The notes beneath the pieces are model-generated. The model made no database searches. It saw only the letters and a list, made by a program, of their open reading frames with translations, and was not told the origin of the DNA. 64,000 bases of DNA. It comes from Georgenia muralis. Lineage in GTDB: Bacteria; Actinomycetota; Actinomycetes; Actinomycetales; Actinomycetaceae. The translations under genes were made by a program, and so were the position numbers. Location: NCBI RefSeq assembly GCF_003814705.1, contig NZ_RKRA01000001.1, positions 1,178,001 through 1,242,000 of the forward strand, written 5' to 3'. Below are positions 42,275 to 51,363 of this stretch, piece by piece (position 1 is the first letter of the stretch; each line of letters begins with the position of its first letter).

Positions 42275-42761
42275 CTACCGCCGCAGCCCGACCCACAGCC
42301 GCCGCAGGCGCAGCCCCTCGGCGACGTTCACGGCACCGACGACGACCGCGAAGACCCCCACGAGCACCGCCGGCGTCCCCACGACGGCGGCGGGCACGAG
42401 GATGAGGACCACCCCGAAGACCGCCACGACGACACCCCCGGCCGCCGACCACGCCCACACGGGCGAGGTCGCACTGTCCGGTGGTGAGGACCACCGTGAC
42501 CAGGCCGACGACCACGGCCCCGAGCCCCACGAGCACCGCCTGCGCGGTCAGGGCGGGCTGGAGCAGGAGCAGCAGACCGGCGCCCAGCCCACCGACGCCC
42601 TGCACGAGGAGCAGCCCGGCGCCGGGCCACCCCCAGGACCGCGCCGCCCGCAGCACGCCGAGGGCGCCGTCGGACCCACGATAGGCCCGGGCGGGTACGG
42701 CCACAGGCGACCGCCCCACCTGCCCGGTCAGGCGGGGACCCGCACGTAGACTCCGAGCCAT
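42275..42761 (-). pseudogene. Small membrane protein gene with a frameshift
   Basis: From the ATG at 42761 the frame reads MARSLRAGPRLTG and two hydrophobic segments (GAGLLLVQGVGGLGAGLLLLL, AVLVGLGAVVVGLVTVVLTTG). Near 42475-42490 this frame turns into Arg/Gly-rich sequence, while the adjacent frame continues DSATSPVWAWSAAGG and two more membrane segments (VVVAVFGVVLILVPAAVV, AVLVGVFAVVVGAVNV) to a stop at 42275. The natural product is thus a protein of about 160 residues with four membrane segments, broken by one base gained or lost. A sequencing error would look the same. The ATG overlaps, on opposite strands, the ATG of the next gene (CATG at 42759-42762). Confidence 0.65.
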
Positions 42762-45465
42762 GAGCCAGCACCCGGGGGAGAGCGGGTCAGCCGCGCCCTC
42801 TCGGCCCGACGACGCCTCCCCGCGCCGCCAGGTGCTCCTCGTCGACGCCCCCCTGACCCGGGTGCGCCGACCCGCGGACCTCCTCGCGCTGGTCATCGCG
42901 GTTCTCGCGATCGTCTTCGTGCTCCTGCTCGCCGTCTACGGCAACGCCACCACCCAGGGGGTGACCGAGGACGTCCAGTCCGCCGTCGCCAACGTCCTGC
43001 GCCAGGTCCTGCTCCTGCCCGTGACCGTCCTCGAGGGCCTGGTCACGTTCTTCCTGCCGATCGTGGTGCTGGTGGACCGCGTGATGCGCCGGAGCTGGCG
43101 CTCCGCCCTCGAGGCGCTCGCGACCGGGCTCGTCGCCGCTCTCCTCGCCCAGGGAGCTCTGCTCGTCCTCGACACGATCGGCCCGAGCCCGCTCTCCTCC
43201 GGCCTGACGATCACGAGCGAGGGCTCGCGGGTCATCGCGATGAACCCCTACGCCGCGGGCCTCGCCGGGCTCCTCACCGCCGTGGGCGACCGCTCCCACC
43301 ACCGGCTCCTGCGCTGGTCGTGGTCGCTGCTGTGGATCGTGCTGGGCCTGGCGATCGTCCAGGGCGACCAGACCCTGCCCGGCGCGCTGGTGGCGGTCCT
43401 CCTCGGGCGCGTGGCCGGCCTGGCGATGCGGTACGCCTCGGGGGTGCTCCACGAGCGCGCCACCGGGCTCTCCCTCGTCCGCGGGCTGCGCCGGGCGGGG
43501 ATCGACGCCGTCACGGTGGTGCGGGTGGACCACCTGCCCGGCGAGGCCGCCGCCCGGTCGTGGCTGGTGACCACCTCCTCCCCGATCGGCTACACCGAGC
43601 AGCTGCGCGAGTCCACGCACACCGCGGCCCCCCTCGCGGAGCAGGACGAGCCGGCCCGCACACCGCACCACCCGCACCCGACCACTCCCGCCGACCTGCT
43701 GGCCGCCGTCGACCGGGAGGGCGAGAAGGGCGACGTCATCGTCCCCGACCCGCTCACCGAGCCCGACGAGGCGATCGCCGGCGCCCGCGCGGGCCTGGCC
43801 GACATGCCGGACGGCGAGAGCGCCCACCGCGTCTACGCCGTCTGGGACGCTGCCGGGGAGCGGCGCGACCTCACGGTCCTCGACGGCGACCGGCACGTCG
43901 TCGGCGTGCTCGCCAGCCTCTGGGACAGCGCGCGGATGCGGGGGCTCGACCGGCGCCCGGCCACCAACCTGCGCGAGGCCGCCAACCGCGCCGTCCTCAT
44001 GTCCCTCTCGGCCCGCTCGGCAGGTGTGCGGGTCCCCGAGCTCGTCGGCGTCACGGAGTCGCGCGACTCGGTCCTCATCGTCACCGAGCACGTCGACGGC
44101 GCCCGTCGCCTCGACCAGCTCGCGCCGGAGGAGCTCGACGACGAGATGCTCGACCAGGTGTGGGCGCAGGTCCGCGCCGCCCACGCGGCGGGCCTGGCCC
44201 ACCGGGACCTCCACGCCGCCGCCGTGCTGGTCGACCCCGCCCGCCGGGTGTGGGTGCGCGACTGGGAGAACGGCGAGATCGTCTCCTCCGAGCTGAGCCG
44301 GCGCATCGACCTCGCCCAGCTCCTCGCCCTGGTGGCGGTCCTCGTGGGGACGGAGCGGGCCCTGTCGTCCGCGGGACGGGTCCTCAACCGAGACCAGCTC
44401 GCCTCCATCGCGCCGCTGCTGCAGCCTGTCGCCCTGCCGAACCGGACCCGTGGCGCGGCGGCGAACCTCAAGGACCTCCTCGGCGACCTGCGGGACGAGC
44501 TCATCGAGGTGGTGCCGACCGCCGACGTCGCCCCGGTGCAGCTGACCCGGTTCTCCGCGAGGACCGTCATCACCGCCACCCTGCTCGTGGTGGCCCTGTG
44601 GGTGCTGCTCTCGACCCTGAACTTCGAGGAGGTAGCCACGGCCATCGCGGGGGCGAGCCCGTGGCTCATGCTCGCCGCCTTCGCCGTCGGGCTCCTCACC
44701 TACGTCGGTTCGGGCCTGACGCTGGTGGCCTTCGCCCCGGAGAAGGTCGGCCTGTGGCAGGCCACGCTCGTCCAGGTCTCGGCGTCGGTCGTCGCCCTCG
44801 TCGCGCCGGCGGGCATCGGGTACACCGCGCTGAACCTGCGCTTCCTCACCAAGAAGAAGGTCAGCACCCCTCTGGCCGTCGCCACCGTGGGCCTGACCCA
44901 GGTCACCCAGTTCGTCACGACTATCGTCATGCTCGTCGTGCTCGCCCTGGTGACCGGCTCCGCCGGCACCCTCAGCGCCCCCTCGGGCGCGGTGCTCGGG
45001 GCGGTCGCCGCCGCCGTCGTGGCCCTGGGCGCGCTCATGCTCGTCCCGCGTCTGCGGACCTGGGTGTGGCACAAGCTCGCGCCGACCCTGCGCCAGGTGT
45101 GGCCCCGCCTGGTGTGGGTCGCCTCCAGCCCGCGGCGTCTGCTCGTCGGCGTCGGCGGGGCCCTGCTCCTCACCGCCGGTTACGTCGCCGCCTTCGGGCT
45201 CTCCCTCGCGGCCTTCGGGCAGAGCCTGCCCCTGACCGCACTGGCGATCACCTACCTCGCCTCCAACTCCATCGGCTCGGTCGTCCCGTCCCCCGGCGGC
45301 ATCGGCCCCGTCGAGGCGGCCCTGACCGGCGGGCTGGCGCTGGCCGGCGTGCCCGCCGCCACCGCGGCGTCCGTGGCCGTGCTGTACCGCCTCCTCACCT
45401 TCTGGGGCCGCGTGCCGCTGGGGTGGGCGGCGCTGCACGTCCTCCAGCGCCGCGACGTCCTCTGA
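42760..45465 (+). CDS. Large membrane protein with kinase-like domain and LPG-synthase-type flippase domain
   Basis: The predicted 901-residue protein has an N-terminal set of about six membrane segments (residues 40-220), then a soluble region of about 350 residues with a protein-kinase-like loop GLAHRDLHAAAVLVD (about 481) and VRDWENGEIV in place of DFG. The C-terminal part (about 600-895) is the LPG_synthase_TM/UPF0104 membrane domain, with APAGIGYTALNLRFL and SVVPSPGGIGPVEAAL. The latter domain occurs in MprF flippase regions and in polyprenol-linked lipid handling. The kinase-like domain lacks a clear glycine-rich loop. It may be a lipid flippase regulated by, or fused to, a UbiB-like kinase. 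The next gene starts two bases after its stop. Confidence 0.75.
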   Translation: MSQHPGESGSAAPSRPDDASPRRQVLLVDAPLTRVRRPADLLALVIAVLAIVFVLLLAVYGNATTQGVTEDVQSAVANVLRQVLLLPVTVLEGLVTFFLPIVVLVDRVMRRSWRSALEALATGLVAALLAQGALLVLDTIGPSPLSSGLTITSEGSRVIAMNPYAAGLAGLLTAVGDRSHHRLLRWSWSLLWIVLGLAIVQGDQTLPGALVAVLLGRVAGLAMRYASGVLHERATGLSLVRGLRRAGIDAVTVVRVDHLPGEAAARSWLVTTSSPIGYTEQLRESTHTAAPLAEQDEPARTPHHPHPTTPADLLAAVDREGEKGDVIVPDPLTEPDEAIAGARAGLADMPDGESAHRVYAVWDAAGERRDLTVLDGDRHVVGVLASLWDSARMRGLDRRPATNLREAANRAVLMSLSARSAGVRVPELVGVTESRDSVLIVTEHVDGARRLDQLAPEELDDEMLDQVWAQVRAAHAAGLAHRDLHAAAVLVDPARRVWVRDWENGEIVSSELSRRIDLAQLLALVAVLVGTERALSSAGRVLNRDQLASIAPLLQPVALPNRTRGAAANLKDLLGDLRDELIEVVPTADVAPVQLTRFSARTVITATLLVVALWVLLSTLNFEEVATAIAGASPWLMLAAFAVGLLTYVGSGLTLVAFAPEKVGLWQATLVQVSASVVALVAPAGIGYTALNLRFLTKKKVSTPLAVATVGLTQVTQFVTTIVMLVVLALVTGSAGTLSAPSGAVLGAVAAAVVALGALMLVPRLRTWVWHKLAPTLRQVWPRLVWVASSPRRLLVGVGGALLLTAGYVAAFGLSLAAFGQSLPLTALAITYLASNSIGSVVPSPGGIGPVEAALTGGLALAGVPAATAASVAVLYRLLTFWGRVPLGWAALHVLQRRDVL

Positions 45466-45467
45466 CC

Positions 45468-46985
45468 GTGGTCGCCGCCGTGCCGACGACCACCCGGGCA
45501 CGGGCCGACACGGTCGTGCCCTGGGCCCTGGCGGCGGGCACGGCGGCGGTCTACACCCTGTTCGCCGTCCTGCAGTGGCGGCTGCTGGAGTCACCCTCCT
45601 GGGACCTCGGGATCTTCACCCAGCTCGCCAAGGCCTACGCCCAGCCGGCGGCCCCGGTCGTGACGATCAAGGGCGAGGGCTTCAACCTGCTCGGGGACCA
45701 CTTCCACCCCCTGCTGGTGGTCCTCGGCCCGGTCTACCGGCTCTTCCCCTCCGGCCTGACGCTCCTCGTCCTCCAGGCGCTGCTGCTGGGCCTGTCCGTG
45801 CAACCCGTGACGTCGGTGGCCCGCGAGCTGCTGGGGCCGGCCCGGGGCACGGTGCTCGGCGTGGCCTACGGGCTGAGCTGGGGGCTGCAGGGCGCGGTCG
45901 GGGCGCAGTTCCACGAGATCGCCCTGGCCGTCCCGCTGCTCGCCGCCGCGCTGGCCGCGTTCCTGCGCGGGCGGTGGCGCGCCGCGGCGCTGTGGGCGGC
46001 GCCGCTCGTGCTCGTCAAGGAGGACCTGGGCCTGACCGTCGCCGCGCTCGGCGCGGTGATGGTGTGGCGGGCCGGGCGCGGCCGTCCCGGGCCGGAGTCG
46101 TCGCCCGGCACGGGGCACCTCCGCCGGGTGTGGCGCTCGACGCAGGGCCGCACGGGTGCGCTCGTGCTGGTGTGGGGGGTGGCCTGGTCCGTCCTGGCCA
46201 TCGGCGTCGTCCTCCCCGCCCTCAACCCGGGCGGGACCTGGGACTACTACGACCGGCTCGACCCCGCGGCCGACGCGTCGCTGCTCGTGCGGGTTCTCAC
46301 GCCGGGCGAGAAGTGGGTGACCGTGCTCCTCCTCGTCGGCTCGGCCGGGGTGGTGGGTGCGACCTCGCCCCTGGTGTGGCTCTGGCTGCCCACCCTCGCC
46401 TGGCGCTTCGTCGGCAACGTCCCGTTCTACTGGGGCTGGGACTGGCACTACTCCGCGGTCCTCATGCCCGTCGCCGCGGCCGCACTTCTCGACGTCGTCG
46501 CCGGGCGCGGGGACCGTACGGCCGGCGGCCCGGCCCCGCCCGACCGCACCGAGCCGGCGGACCGGCGGGCTCCGCCCGGGACCGGTGCGGGCGGCTGGGC
46601 CACGCTCGGCGTCGTCGCCACGACGGCGACCACGCTCCTCATGACGCCGGTCATGCCGCTGGGCCGCCTGGCCGAGCCGGCCACCTACGCCCTGCCCGAG
46701 CGCCACGACGCCGCCATGGCCGCCATCGAGGCGGTGCCGGCCGGCGCCACCGTCGAGACCGACATCTACCTCATGGCGTACCTGGTCCCGCGCGCCCAGG
46801 TGTACTGGGTGGGGAACCCGGGCAACCCGGCACCGGACTACGTCCAGCTCGACACCCTGCGCCGGACCTGGCCGGACCGGGACATCACGGACGCCGCGTC
46901 CTTCGCGGAGGAGCGGCACCCGGGCACCGACTACGCGCTCGTCCTGGACGCCGGCGGCTTCCAGGTGGCCCGACGGGTCGGCTGA
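45468..46985 (+). CDS. DUF2079 family membrane protein
   Basis: The predicted 505-residue protein has about ten membrane segments and the family sequences SWDLGIFTQLAKAY, LLGDHFHPLLVVLGPVYRLFP and QFHEIALAVPLLAAAL near the N-terminus. An acidic/His loop at the start resembles membrane glycosyltransferases of the GT-C fold, which use polyprenyl-linked sugars. GTG at 45468 starts two bases after the upstream stop, so it is co-translated with the flippase-like gene; together they suggest a cell-envelope glycolipid function. Confidence 0.82.
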   Translation: MVAAVPTTTRARADTVVPWALAAGTAAVYTLFAVLQWRLLESPSWDLGIFTQLAKAYAQPAAPVVTIKGEGFNLLGDHFHPLLVVLGPVYRLFPSGLTLLVLQALLLGLSVQPVTSVARELLGPARGTVLGVAYGLSWGLQGAVGAQFHEIALAVPLLAAALAAFLRGRWRAAALWAAPLVLVKEDLGLTVAALGAVMVWRAGRGRPGPESSPGTGHLRRVWRSTQGRTGALVLVWGVAWSVLAIGVVLPALNPGGTWDYYDRLDPAADASLLVRVLTPGEKWVTVLLLVGSAGVVGATSPLVWLWLPTLAWRFVGNVPFYWGWDWHYSAVLMPVAAAALLDVVAGRGDRTAGGPAPPDRTEPADRRAPPGTGAGGWATLGVVATTATTLLMTPVMPLGRLAEPATYALPERHDAAMAAIEAVPAGATVETDIYLMAYLVPRAQVYWVGNPGNPAPDYVQLDTLRRTWPDRDITDAASFAEERHPGTDYALVLDAGGFQVARRVG

Positions 46986-47014
46986 GCGGGGCTCGCCGTG
47001 CCTACACTGACGCG

Positions 47015-47608
47015 GTGATCCGCGCCGTCCTCGCCGTTGTGACCGCCCTCGTCCTGGCGCTGACGACGGCGCCCGCCGCCCTCGCGCACGACGTGCTCCT
47101 GGAGAGCTCCCCCGCCGACGGCGCCCGGCTCGCGTCGTCCCCCGGGGAGATCACCCTGACCTTCAGCGCGGACCTCCTCGCCACCGGCGCGGCCATGGTG
47201 CTCACCGACGCCGCGGGGGCCACGGTCACGGAGGCACCCGCGGAGGTCGACGGCCGGGTCGCAGCGGTGGCCCTCGAGGAGGAGCTGCCCGCCGCGGGCT
47301 ACACCGTCACGTGGTCGGTGGTCTCCTCCGACGGGCACCGCATCGACGGCGACCTGGCGTTCACCGTCGAGGGTCCCGACACCGACGTCCGGGCGGCCGG
47401 CCCCGCTGACCCCGGGGCGCCAGCCGACGACGCCGACGCCGCGGCGAAGGTCGGGAACGGCGGCGGCGACGGCGGGAACGACCCCGGCGGGGACCAGGTG
47501 AACAACCCCACCGGCGGGCTCGACGTGCCCGGCTGGGCCGTCCTCGTCCTGGCGATCGGGGCTCTCGCGGCCGCCGTGGCGATCGCGGTGCGCCGCTGGC
47601 GCGGCTGA
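47015..47608 (+). CDS. CopC domain copper-resistance protein
   Basis: The predicted 197-residue protein has a signal peptide ending in APAALA|HDVLLESSPADGARL, so the mature N-terminal His can bind Cu(II) as in CopC. The SSPGEITLTFS and TVTWSVVSSDGHRIDGDLAFTV segments define the beta-barrel, with the second His in SDGHRIDG. A Gly/Asn/Asp-rich linker and a C-terminal membrane segment with RRWRG follow, anchoring it to the outer face of the membrane. No CopD is adjacent. The start GTG at 47015 lies 12 bases after TACACT, so the transcript may be nearly leaderless. Confidence 0.88.
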   Translation: MIRAVLAVVTALVLALTTAPAALAHDVLLESSPADGARLASSPGEITLTFSADLLATGAAMVLTDAAGATVTEAPAEVDGRVAAVALEEELPAAGYTVTWSVVSSDGHRIDGDLAFTVEGPDTDVRAAGPADPGAPADDADAAAKVGNGGGDGGNDPGGDQVNNPTGGLDVPGWAVLVLAIGALAAAVAIAVRRWRG

Positions 47609-47633
47609 GGGTGCGGTGCGCCGCGCCTCAGTC

Positions 47634-48188
47634 TCAGTAGTCCTTGAGCTGGGCCAGGACGGCGGCGAGCACCTCGGTGGGCGCGCCGGTGGAGGTGACC
47701 TTGAACCCCGCCTCGTCGTCCTCGAGCTCCTCGAGGGTCTGCACCTGCGAGGTGAGCAGGCTCGGGGGCATGTAGTGGCCCTCCCGGACCTTCATCCGCT
47801 CGAGGGTGAGGTCGACCGGGGGCGCCATGTGCACGAAGACGGCGTGGCCCTCGGCCCCGCGCAGGACGTCGCGGTACCTCTTGCGCAGGGCGGAGCAGGT
47901 GACGACGGTGGAGTGCCCGGCGCGGGCCTCGGCCGTCATCCAGTCCTGGATGGACTGCAGCCACGGAGCCCGGTCGTCGTCGTCGAGCGGCGTGCCCGAG
48001 CCCATCTTCTCGCGGTTGGCCTGGCTGTGGAACTCGTCGCCCTCGGCGAAGACGTAGCCGAGCTTGCCCGCGAGCATCATCGCGAGCGTGGTCTTGCCAC
48101 CGCCGGAGACGCCCATGACGACGACGTGCCGCGGTCCGCGCGACCGCTTGGGCAGGGGGGACATCTCGGTGGTGGGGACCTCAGTCAT
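47634..48188 (-). CDS. Gluconokinase
   Basis: The predicted 184-residue protein phosphorylates gluconate to 6-phosphogluconate. The P-loop is VVVMGVSGGGKTTLA, and EGDEFHSQANREKMGSGTPL, APWLQSIQDW, TCSALRKRYRDVLRG and GHYMPPSLLTSQ are family landmarks. It starts with about 18 extra residues before the P-loop domain. It is convergent with copC and followed upstream by gpmA on the same strand. Confidence 0.92.
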   Translation of the reverse strand: MTEVPTTEMSPLPKRSRGPRHVVVMGVSGGGKTTLAMMLAGKLGYVFAEGDEFHSQANREKMGSGTPLDDDDRAPWLQSIQDWMTAEARAGHSTVVTCSALRKRYRDVLRGAEGHAVFVHMAPPVDLTLERMKVREGHYMPPSLLTSQVQTLEELEDDEAGFKVTSTGAPTEVLAAVLAQLKDY

Positions 48189-48274
48189 CGTGCACTCCGC
48201 TCGTCGGGCCGGTTCTCCCACGAAAGTACCCCCACCGGCCCAGGACCCCCACGCCTTGCCACGAGTTGCTCCGC

Positions 48275-49015
48275 TCAGGTCCCGCCCTCCAGGGCGATCG
48301 CCCGGGCCTCGGCGTGGGCGAGGTCGGGGTCGAGGTACCGCCCCCCGCGGCGCACGGGGCGGGCGTCGTCGTCGAGCTCGTACAGCAGCGGCCGCGCGTT
48401 GGGGAGGTTGAGCGCCCGCAGCTCGTCGGGCGTGAGGTCGTCGAGGATGGCGGCGAGCGCGCGCAGGGTGTTGCCGTGGGCGGCGACGAGGACGTGCCGG
48501 CCGGTGCGCAGCCGGGCCGTGAGCCCACTCGTCCAGGGCCGCAGCCGCTCGACGACGTCGGCCAGGGACTCGGTGGCGGTCAGGGCCTCCGGGGGCAGCC
48601 GGTCGAACGGGCTCAGGGAGCGCCAGGTGCGCAGGGTGGCCTCGTCGAGCGGGGGCGGCCGGCCCTCGTACGACCGGCGCCAGTGCAGGAAGCTCTCGAT
48701 GCCGTGACGCTGGGCCACCTCGGCCTTGAGGTGACCCGACAGGGCGCCGTAGTTGCGCTCGTTCAGCCGCCAGGTCCGCTCGACCGGCACGTCGACCTCC
48801 AGCGCCCGGCGGACCAGCTCGGCGGTGCGCCGGCCGCGCCAGAGCTCGGAGGTGATGATGACGTCCGGCGTCCACCCCGTGCCCCGCAGGCGGGCGCCGG
48901 CCTCCTCGCAGGCGCTCTCGCCCACGGCGGTGAGGTCGACGTCCAGGACCCCGGTGAACATCGCGCGCGCGTTGCCCACGGACTCCCCGTGGCGCAGGAG
49001 CACGAGCGTCCCCAT
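48275..49015 (-). CDS. gpmA: 2,3-bisphosphoglycerate-dependent phosphoglycerate mutase
   Basis: The predicted 246-residue protein interconverts 3- and 2-phosphoglycerate in glycolysis. LVLLRHGESVGNARAMFTG carries the phosphohistidine, RLNERNYGALSG the substrate loop and VLVAAHGNTLRALA the second His. LPNARPLLYELDDDARPV is diagnostic for GpmA. The ATG at 49015 gives the family start; a GTG at 49030 is possible. Confidence 0.93.
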   Translation of the reverse strand: MGTLVLLRHGESVGNARAMFTGVLDVDLTAVGESACEEAGARLRGTGWTPDVIITSELWRGRRTAELVRRALEVDVPVERTWRLNERNYGALSGHLKAEVAQRHGIESFLHWRRSYEGRPPPLDEATLRTWRSLSPFDRLPPEALTATESLADVVERLRPWTSGLTARLRTGRHVLVAAHGNTLRALAAILDDLTPDELRALNLPNARPLLYELDDDARPVRRGGRYLDPDLAHAEARAIALEGGT

Positions 49016-49107
49016 CCGGTCGTGATGCACCGTCCCACTCTGGCACCGCCGTCGCACCCGCGCCGCCGGGACCGGCGTACGCTCGCCCCGACCAGGGAGG
49101 ACACACC

Positions 49108-49545
49108 ATGCCGGACGATGCCGCAGCCCGCCGCGCCGCCGGCCGGGGCCGGTCCGCGGACGTCGGGCTGGTGATCGCCGCCGGCGGGGCCCTCGGCGCG
49201 CTCGCGCGGTACGGGGTGGCCCTGGCGCTGCCTGCAGCGGGGTTCCCCTGGGCGACCCTGCTCGTCAACGTCTCCGGCTCGCTCGCGATCGGCGTGCTCA
49301 TGGTGCTGCTCACCGAGGTCGTCGGCCGGCCGCACCGGCTCGCGCGGCCGTTCGTCGGCGTGGGGCTCCTCGGGGGGTACACCACGTTCTCCACCTACGC
49401 CGTCGACGCGCACCTGCTCGCCGGCTCGGGCGCGCTCGGCACGGCTGCCGTGTACGTCATCGGCACCGTGATCGGTGCTCTCCTCGCCGTCGAGGCCGGC
49501 ATGGCGCTGACCCGGCTGCTCACCCGGACGAAGGGAACCCCGTGA
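49108..49545 (+). CDS. crcB: Fluoride channel CrcB, first copy
   Basis: The predicted 145-residue protein has four membrane segments and the Fluc signatures [26 protein letters not shown] and [12 protein letters not shown]. Fluc channels are dual-topology dimers that let fluoride leave the cell. AGGGAGG precedes the ATG. With the second copy and DUF190 it forms a three-gene operon with four-base overlaps. No fluoride riboswitch was seen upstream. Confidence 0.93.
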   Translation: MPDDAAARRAAGRGRSADVGLVIAAGGALGALARYGVALALPAAGFPWATLLVNVSGSLAIGVLMVLLTEVVGRPHRLARPFVGVGLLGGYTTFSTYAVDAHLLAGSGALGTAAVYVIGTVIGALLAVEAGMALTRLLTRTKGTP

Positions 49546-49895
49546 GAGAAGGCTCGACGCACCTGCGCCTGACCGTGCTCGTCGGTGAGTCCGACCAGTG
49601 GCACCACCGGCCCGTCTACGCCGAGATCGTCCGGCGGGCCCGGGACGCCGGCCTGGCCGGCGCCTCGGTCTTCCGCGGGCTGGAGGGGTTCGGCCGGTTC
49701 CAGAAGATCCACACCAGCCGCATCCTCAGCCTCAGCGAGGACCTCCCGCTCGCCGTCGTGGTCATCGACGAGGCCGAGAAGATCCGCGCGTTCCTGCCGC
49801 AGCTCGACGGGGTCGTGTCCGAGGGGGTGGCCGTCGTCGACGAGGTCGAGGTGGTGCGCCACTTCGGGCACGAGGAGGCGGGCGAGCCGGCGTGA
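49542..49895 (+). CDS. DUF190 domain protein in the fluoride operon
   Basis: The predicted 117-residue protein is a GlnB-like fold protein: [61 protein letters not shown]190 proteins commonly lie between crcB genes; their role, probably regulation or support of fluoride export, is not settled. Its GTG overlaps the crcB stop and its TGA overlaps the next crcB start. Confidence 0.93.
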   Translation: MREGSTHLRLTVLVGESDQWHHRPVYAEIVRRARDAGLAGASVFRGLEGFGRFQKIHTSRILSLSEDLPLAVVVIDEAEKIRAFLPQLDGVVSEGVAVVDEVEVVRHFGHEEAGEPA

Positions 49896-50266
49896 GCGCA
49901 CTGCTCGTGGCGCTGGGCGCCGCCGTCGGCGCGCCACTGCGGTACTACGCCGACCGGGCGGTGCAGTCCCGGACCGCCTCCGTGCTGCCGTGGGGCACCC
50001 TCGCCGTCAACGTCGCGGGCTCACTCCTGCTCGGCCTGGTCGTCGGTGGTGCGTGGGCGGGCGGCGTGGGCGAGGAGGTGCTCGCCGCCGTCGGCGTGGG
50101 GTTCTGCGGGGCGCTGACCACCTACAGCACGTTCGGGTACGAGACGGTCCGCCTGGTGGAGGACGGCTCACGGCTGTACGCCCTGGCCAACGTGACAGGC
50201 AGCGTCGTCGCAGGTCTCGTGGCCGCGGGGCTCGGCCTGCTCCTCGCCGGCGCCGTCTGGGCCTGA
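49892..50266 (+). CDS. crcB: Fluoride channel CrcB, second copy
   Basis: The predicted 124-residue protein has four membrane segments and the signatures [30 protein letters not shown] and [14 protein letters not shown]. Paired divergent CrcB copies usually form a heterodimer of fixed topology. GTG at 49892 overlaps the DUF190 stop. Confidence 0.93.
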   Translation: MSALLVALGAAVGAPLRYYADRAVQSRTASVLPWGTLAVNVAGSLLLGLVVGGAWAGGVGEEVLAAVGVGFCGALTTYSTFGYETVRLVEDGSRLYALANVTGSVVAGLVAAGLGLLLAGAVWA

Positions 50267-50380
50267 CCACGGTGGGCGCGGACTCCGCGGCGTGCCGGGC
50301 GGACGGGACGCTCCGGATGCAGGGTCACGGGCGCGTGCCTACCGTGGTCGGAGCAGCACCCTACGAGGAAAGGAATCACG

Positions 50381-50800
50381 ATGGCGACGACAGCTCGAGA
50401 CATCATGACCCGCGACCCCCAGTGCGTGCGCGAGACCCAGACCCTGCTCGAGGCCGCCCGGCTCATGCGCGACCTCGACGTCGGCGCACTGCCGATCTGC
50501 GGCGAGGACGGCAGGCTGCACGGGATGCTCACCGACCGCGACATCGTCGTGCGCTGCATCGCCGAGGGCGGCGACTGCTCGACGATGACGGCCTCCTCCC
50601 TCGCCCAGGGCAAGCCGGTGACGATCGGCGCCGACGACTCGGTCGACGAGGCGATGGCCACGATGGCCAAGCACCAGGTGCGCCGTCTGCCGGTCATCGA
50701 CGGCCACCAGCTGGTCGGCATCATCTCGGAGCAGAACATCGCCCAGGCCGGCCGCGACCGCAAGGTCGGCGACACCATCGAGGAGGTCACCCGCGCCTGA
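50381..50800 (+). CDS. CBS-domain pair protein
   Basis: The predicted 139-residue protein consists of two CBS motifs: ARDIMTRDPQCVRETQTLLEA with GMLTDRDIVVRCIAEG, and DSVDEAMATMAKHQVRRLPVID with GIISEQNIAQAGR. Such Bateman modules bind adenine nucleotides; stand-alone versions are common in actinobacteria and often stress- or dormancy-related. AGGAAAGG precedes the ATG. Confidence 0.92.
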   Translation: MATTARDIMTRDPQCVRETQTLLEAARLMRDLDVGALPICGEDGRLHGMLTDRDIVVRCIAEGGDCSTMTASSLAQGKPVTIGADDSVDEAMATMAKHQVRRLPVIDGHQLVGIISEQNIAQAGRDRKVGDTIEEVTRA

Positions 50801-50842
50801 TGGTGCGGCCATCCGCGCCTGACGGCGCGTCGAGGGGTCGCA

Positions 50843-50856
50843 CCGCACCGGTGCGG
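50843..50856. promoter_or_regulatory. Perfect 14-base palindrome between CBS and DUF4383 genes
   Basis: CCGCACCGGTGCGG is fully palindromic and lies 42 bases after the CBS-gene stop and 24 bases before the next ATG. It could be a terminator hairpin without loop, or an operator. Confidence 0.35.
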
Positions 50857-50880
50857 CCCCGTCCGCCTTCCGGAGGAGAC

Positions 50881-51363
50881 ATGGCCACCGATCCCACCCT
50901 CGCCCGGCACCATCCCGAGCGACCCCGCGCGCTCGTCCAGATCGCGGCCGCCGTCGTCGGCGCGGCCTTCCTGGTCGTCGGGATCCTCGGCATGATCCCC
51001 GGCGTGACGAGCAGCTATGACGAGATGGCCTTCGCCGGGCACGAGTCCGGCGCCATGCTCCTGGGGATCTTCCAGGTCTCGTGGCTGCACAACATCGTGC
51101 ACCTGCTCTTCGGTGTCGTGGGCCTCCTCATGGCCAGGTCCGCGCGCGGCGCACGGACGTACCTCCTCGCCGGCGGCGCCGTCTACCTCGTGCTGTGGCT
51201 GTACGGGCTCCTCATCGACAAGGAGTCCGGGGCGAACTTCGTCCCGGTCAACGTCGCGGACGACTGGCTCCACCTCGTGCTCGGGGCAGCGATGGTCGGG
51301 CTCGGTCTGCTCCTGCGCGAGCGGCCGGTGACCTTCGACGCGGCCGGCCGCGCGCATCCGTGA
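50881..51363 (+). CDS. DUF4383 family membrane protein
   Basis: The predicted 160-residue protein has four membrane segments and family sequences QIAAAVVGAAFLVVGILG, GIFQVSWLHNIVHLLFG and NVADDWLHLVLGAAM. Function is unknown. GGAGGAG precedes the ATG; its stop overlaps the start of the DUF488 gene. Confidence 0.87.
   Translation: MATDPTLARHHPERPRALVQIAAAVVGAAFLVVGILGMIPGVTSSYDEMAFAGHESGAMLLGIFQVSWLHNIVHLLFGVVGLLMARSARGARTYLLAGGAVYLVLWLYGLLIDKESGANFVPVNVADDWLHLVLGAAMVGLGLLLRERPVTFDAAGRAHP

Noticed and set aside
49040-49107. Fluoride riboswitch upstream of crcB
   Set aside because: The short leader lacks the conserved GG...GATGG and CTCCC parts of the fluoride riboswitch.
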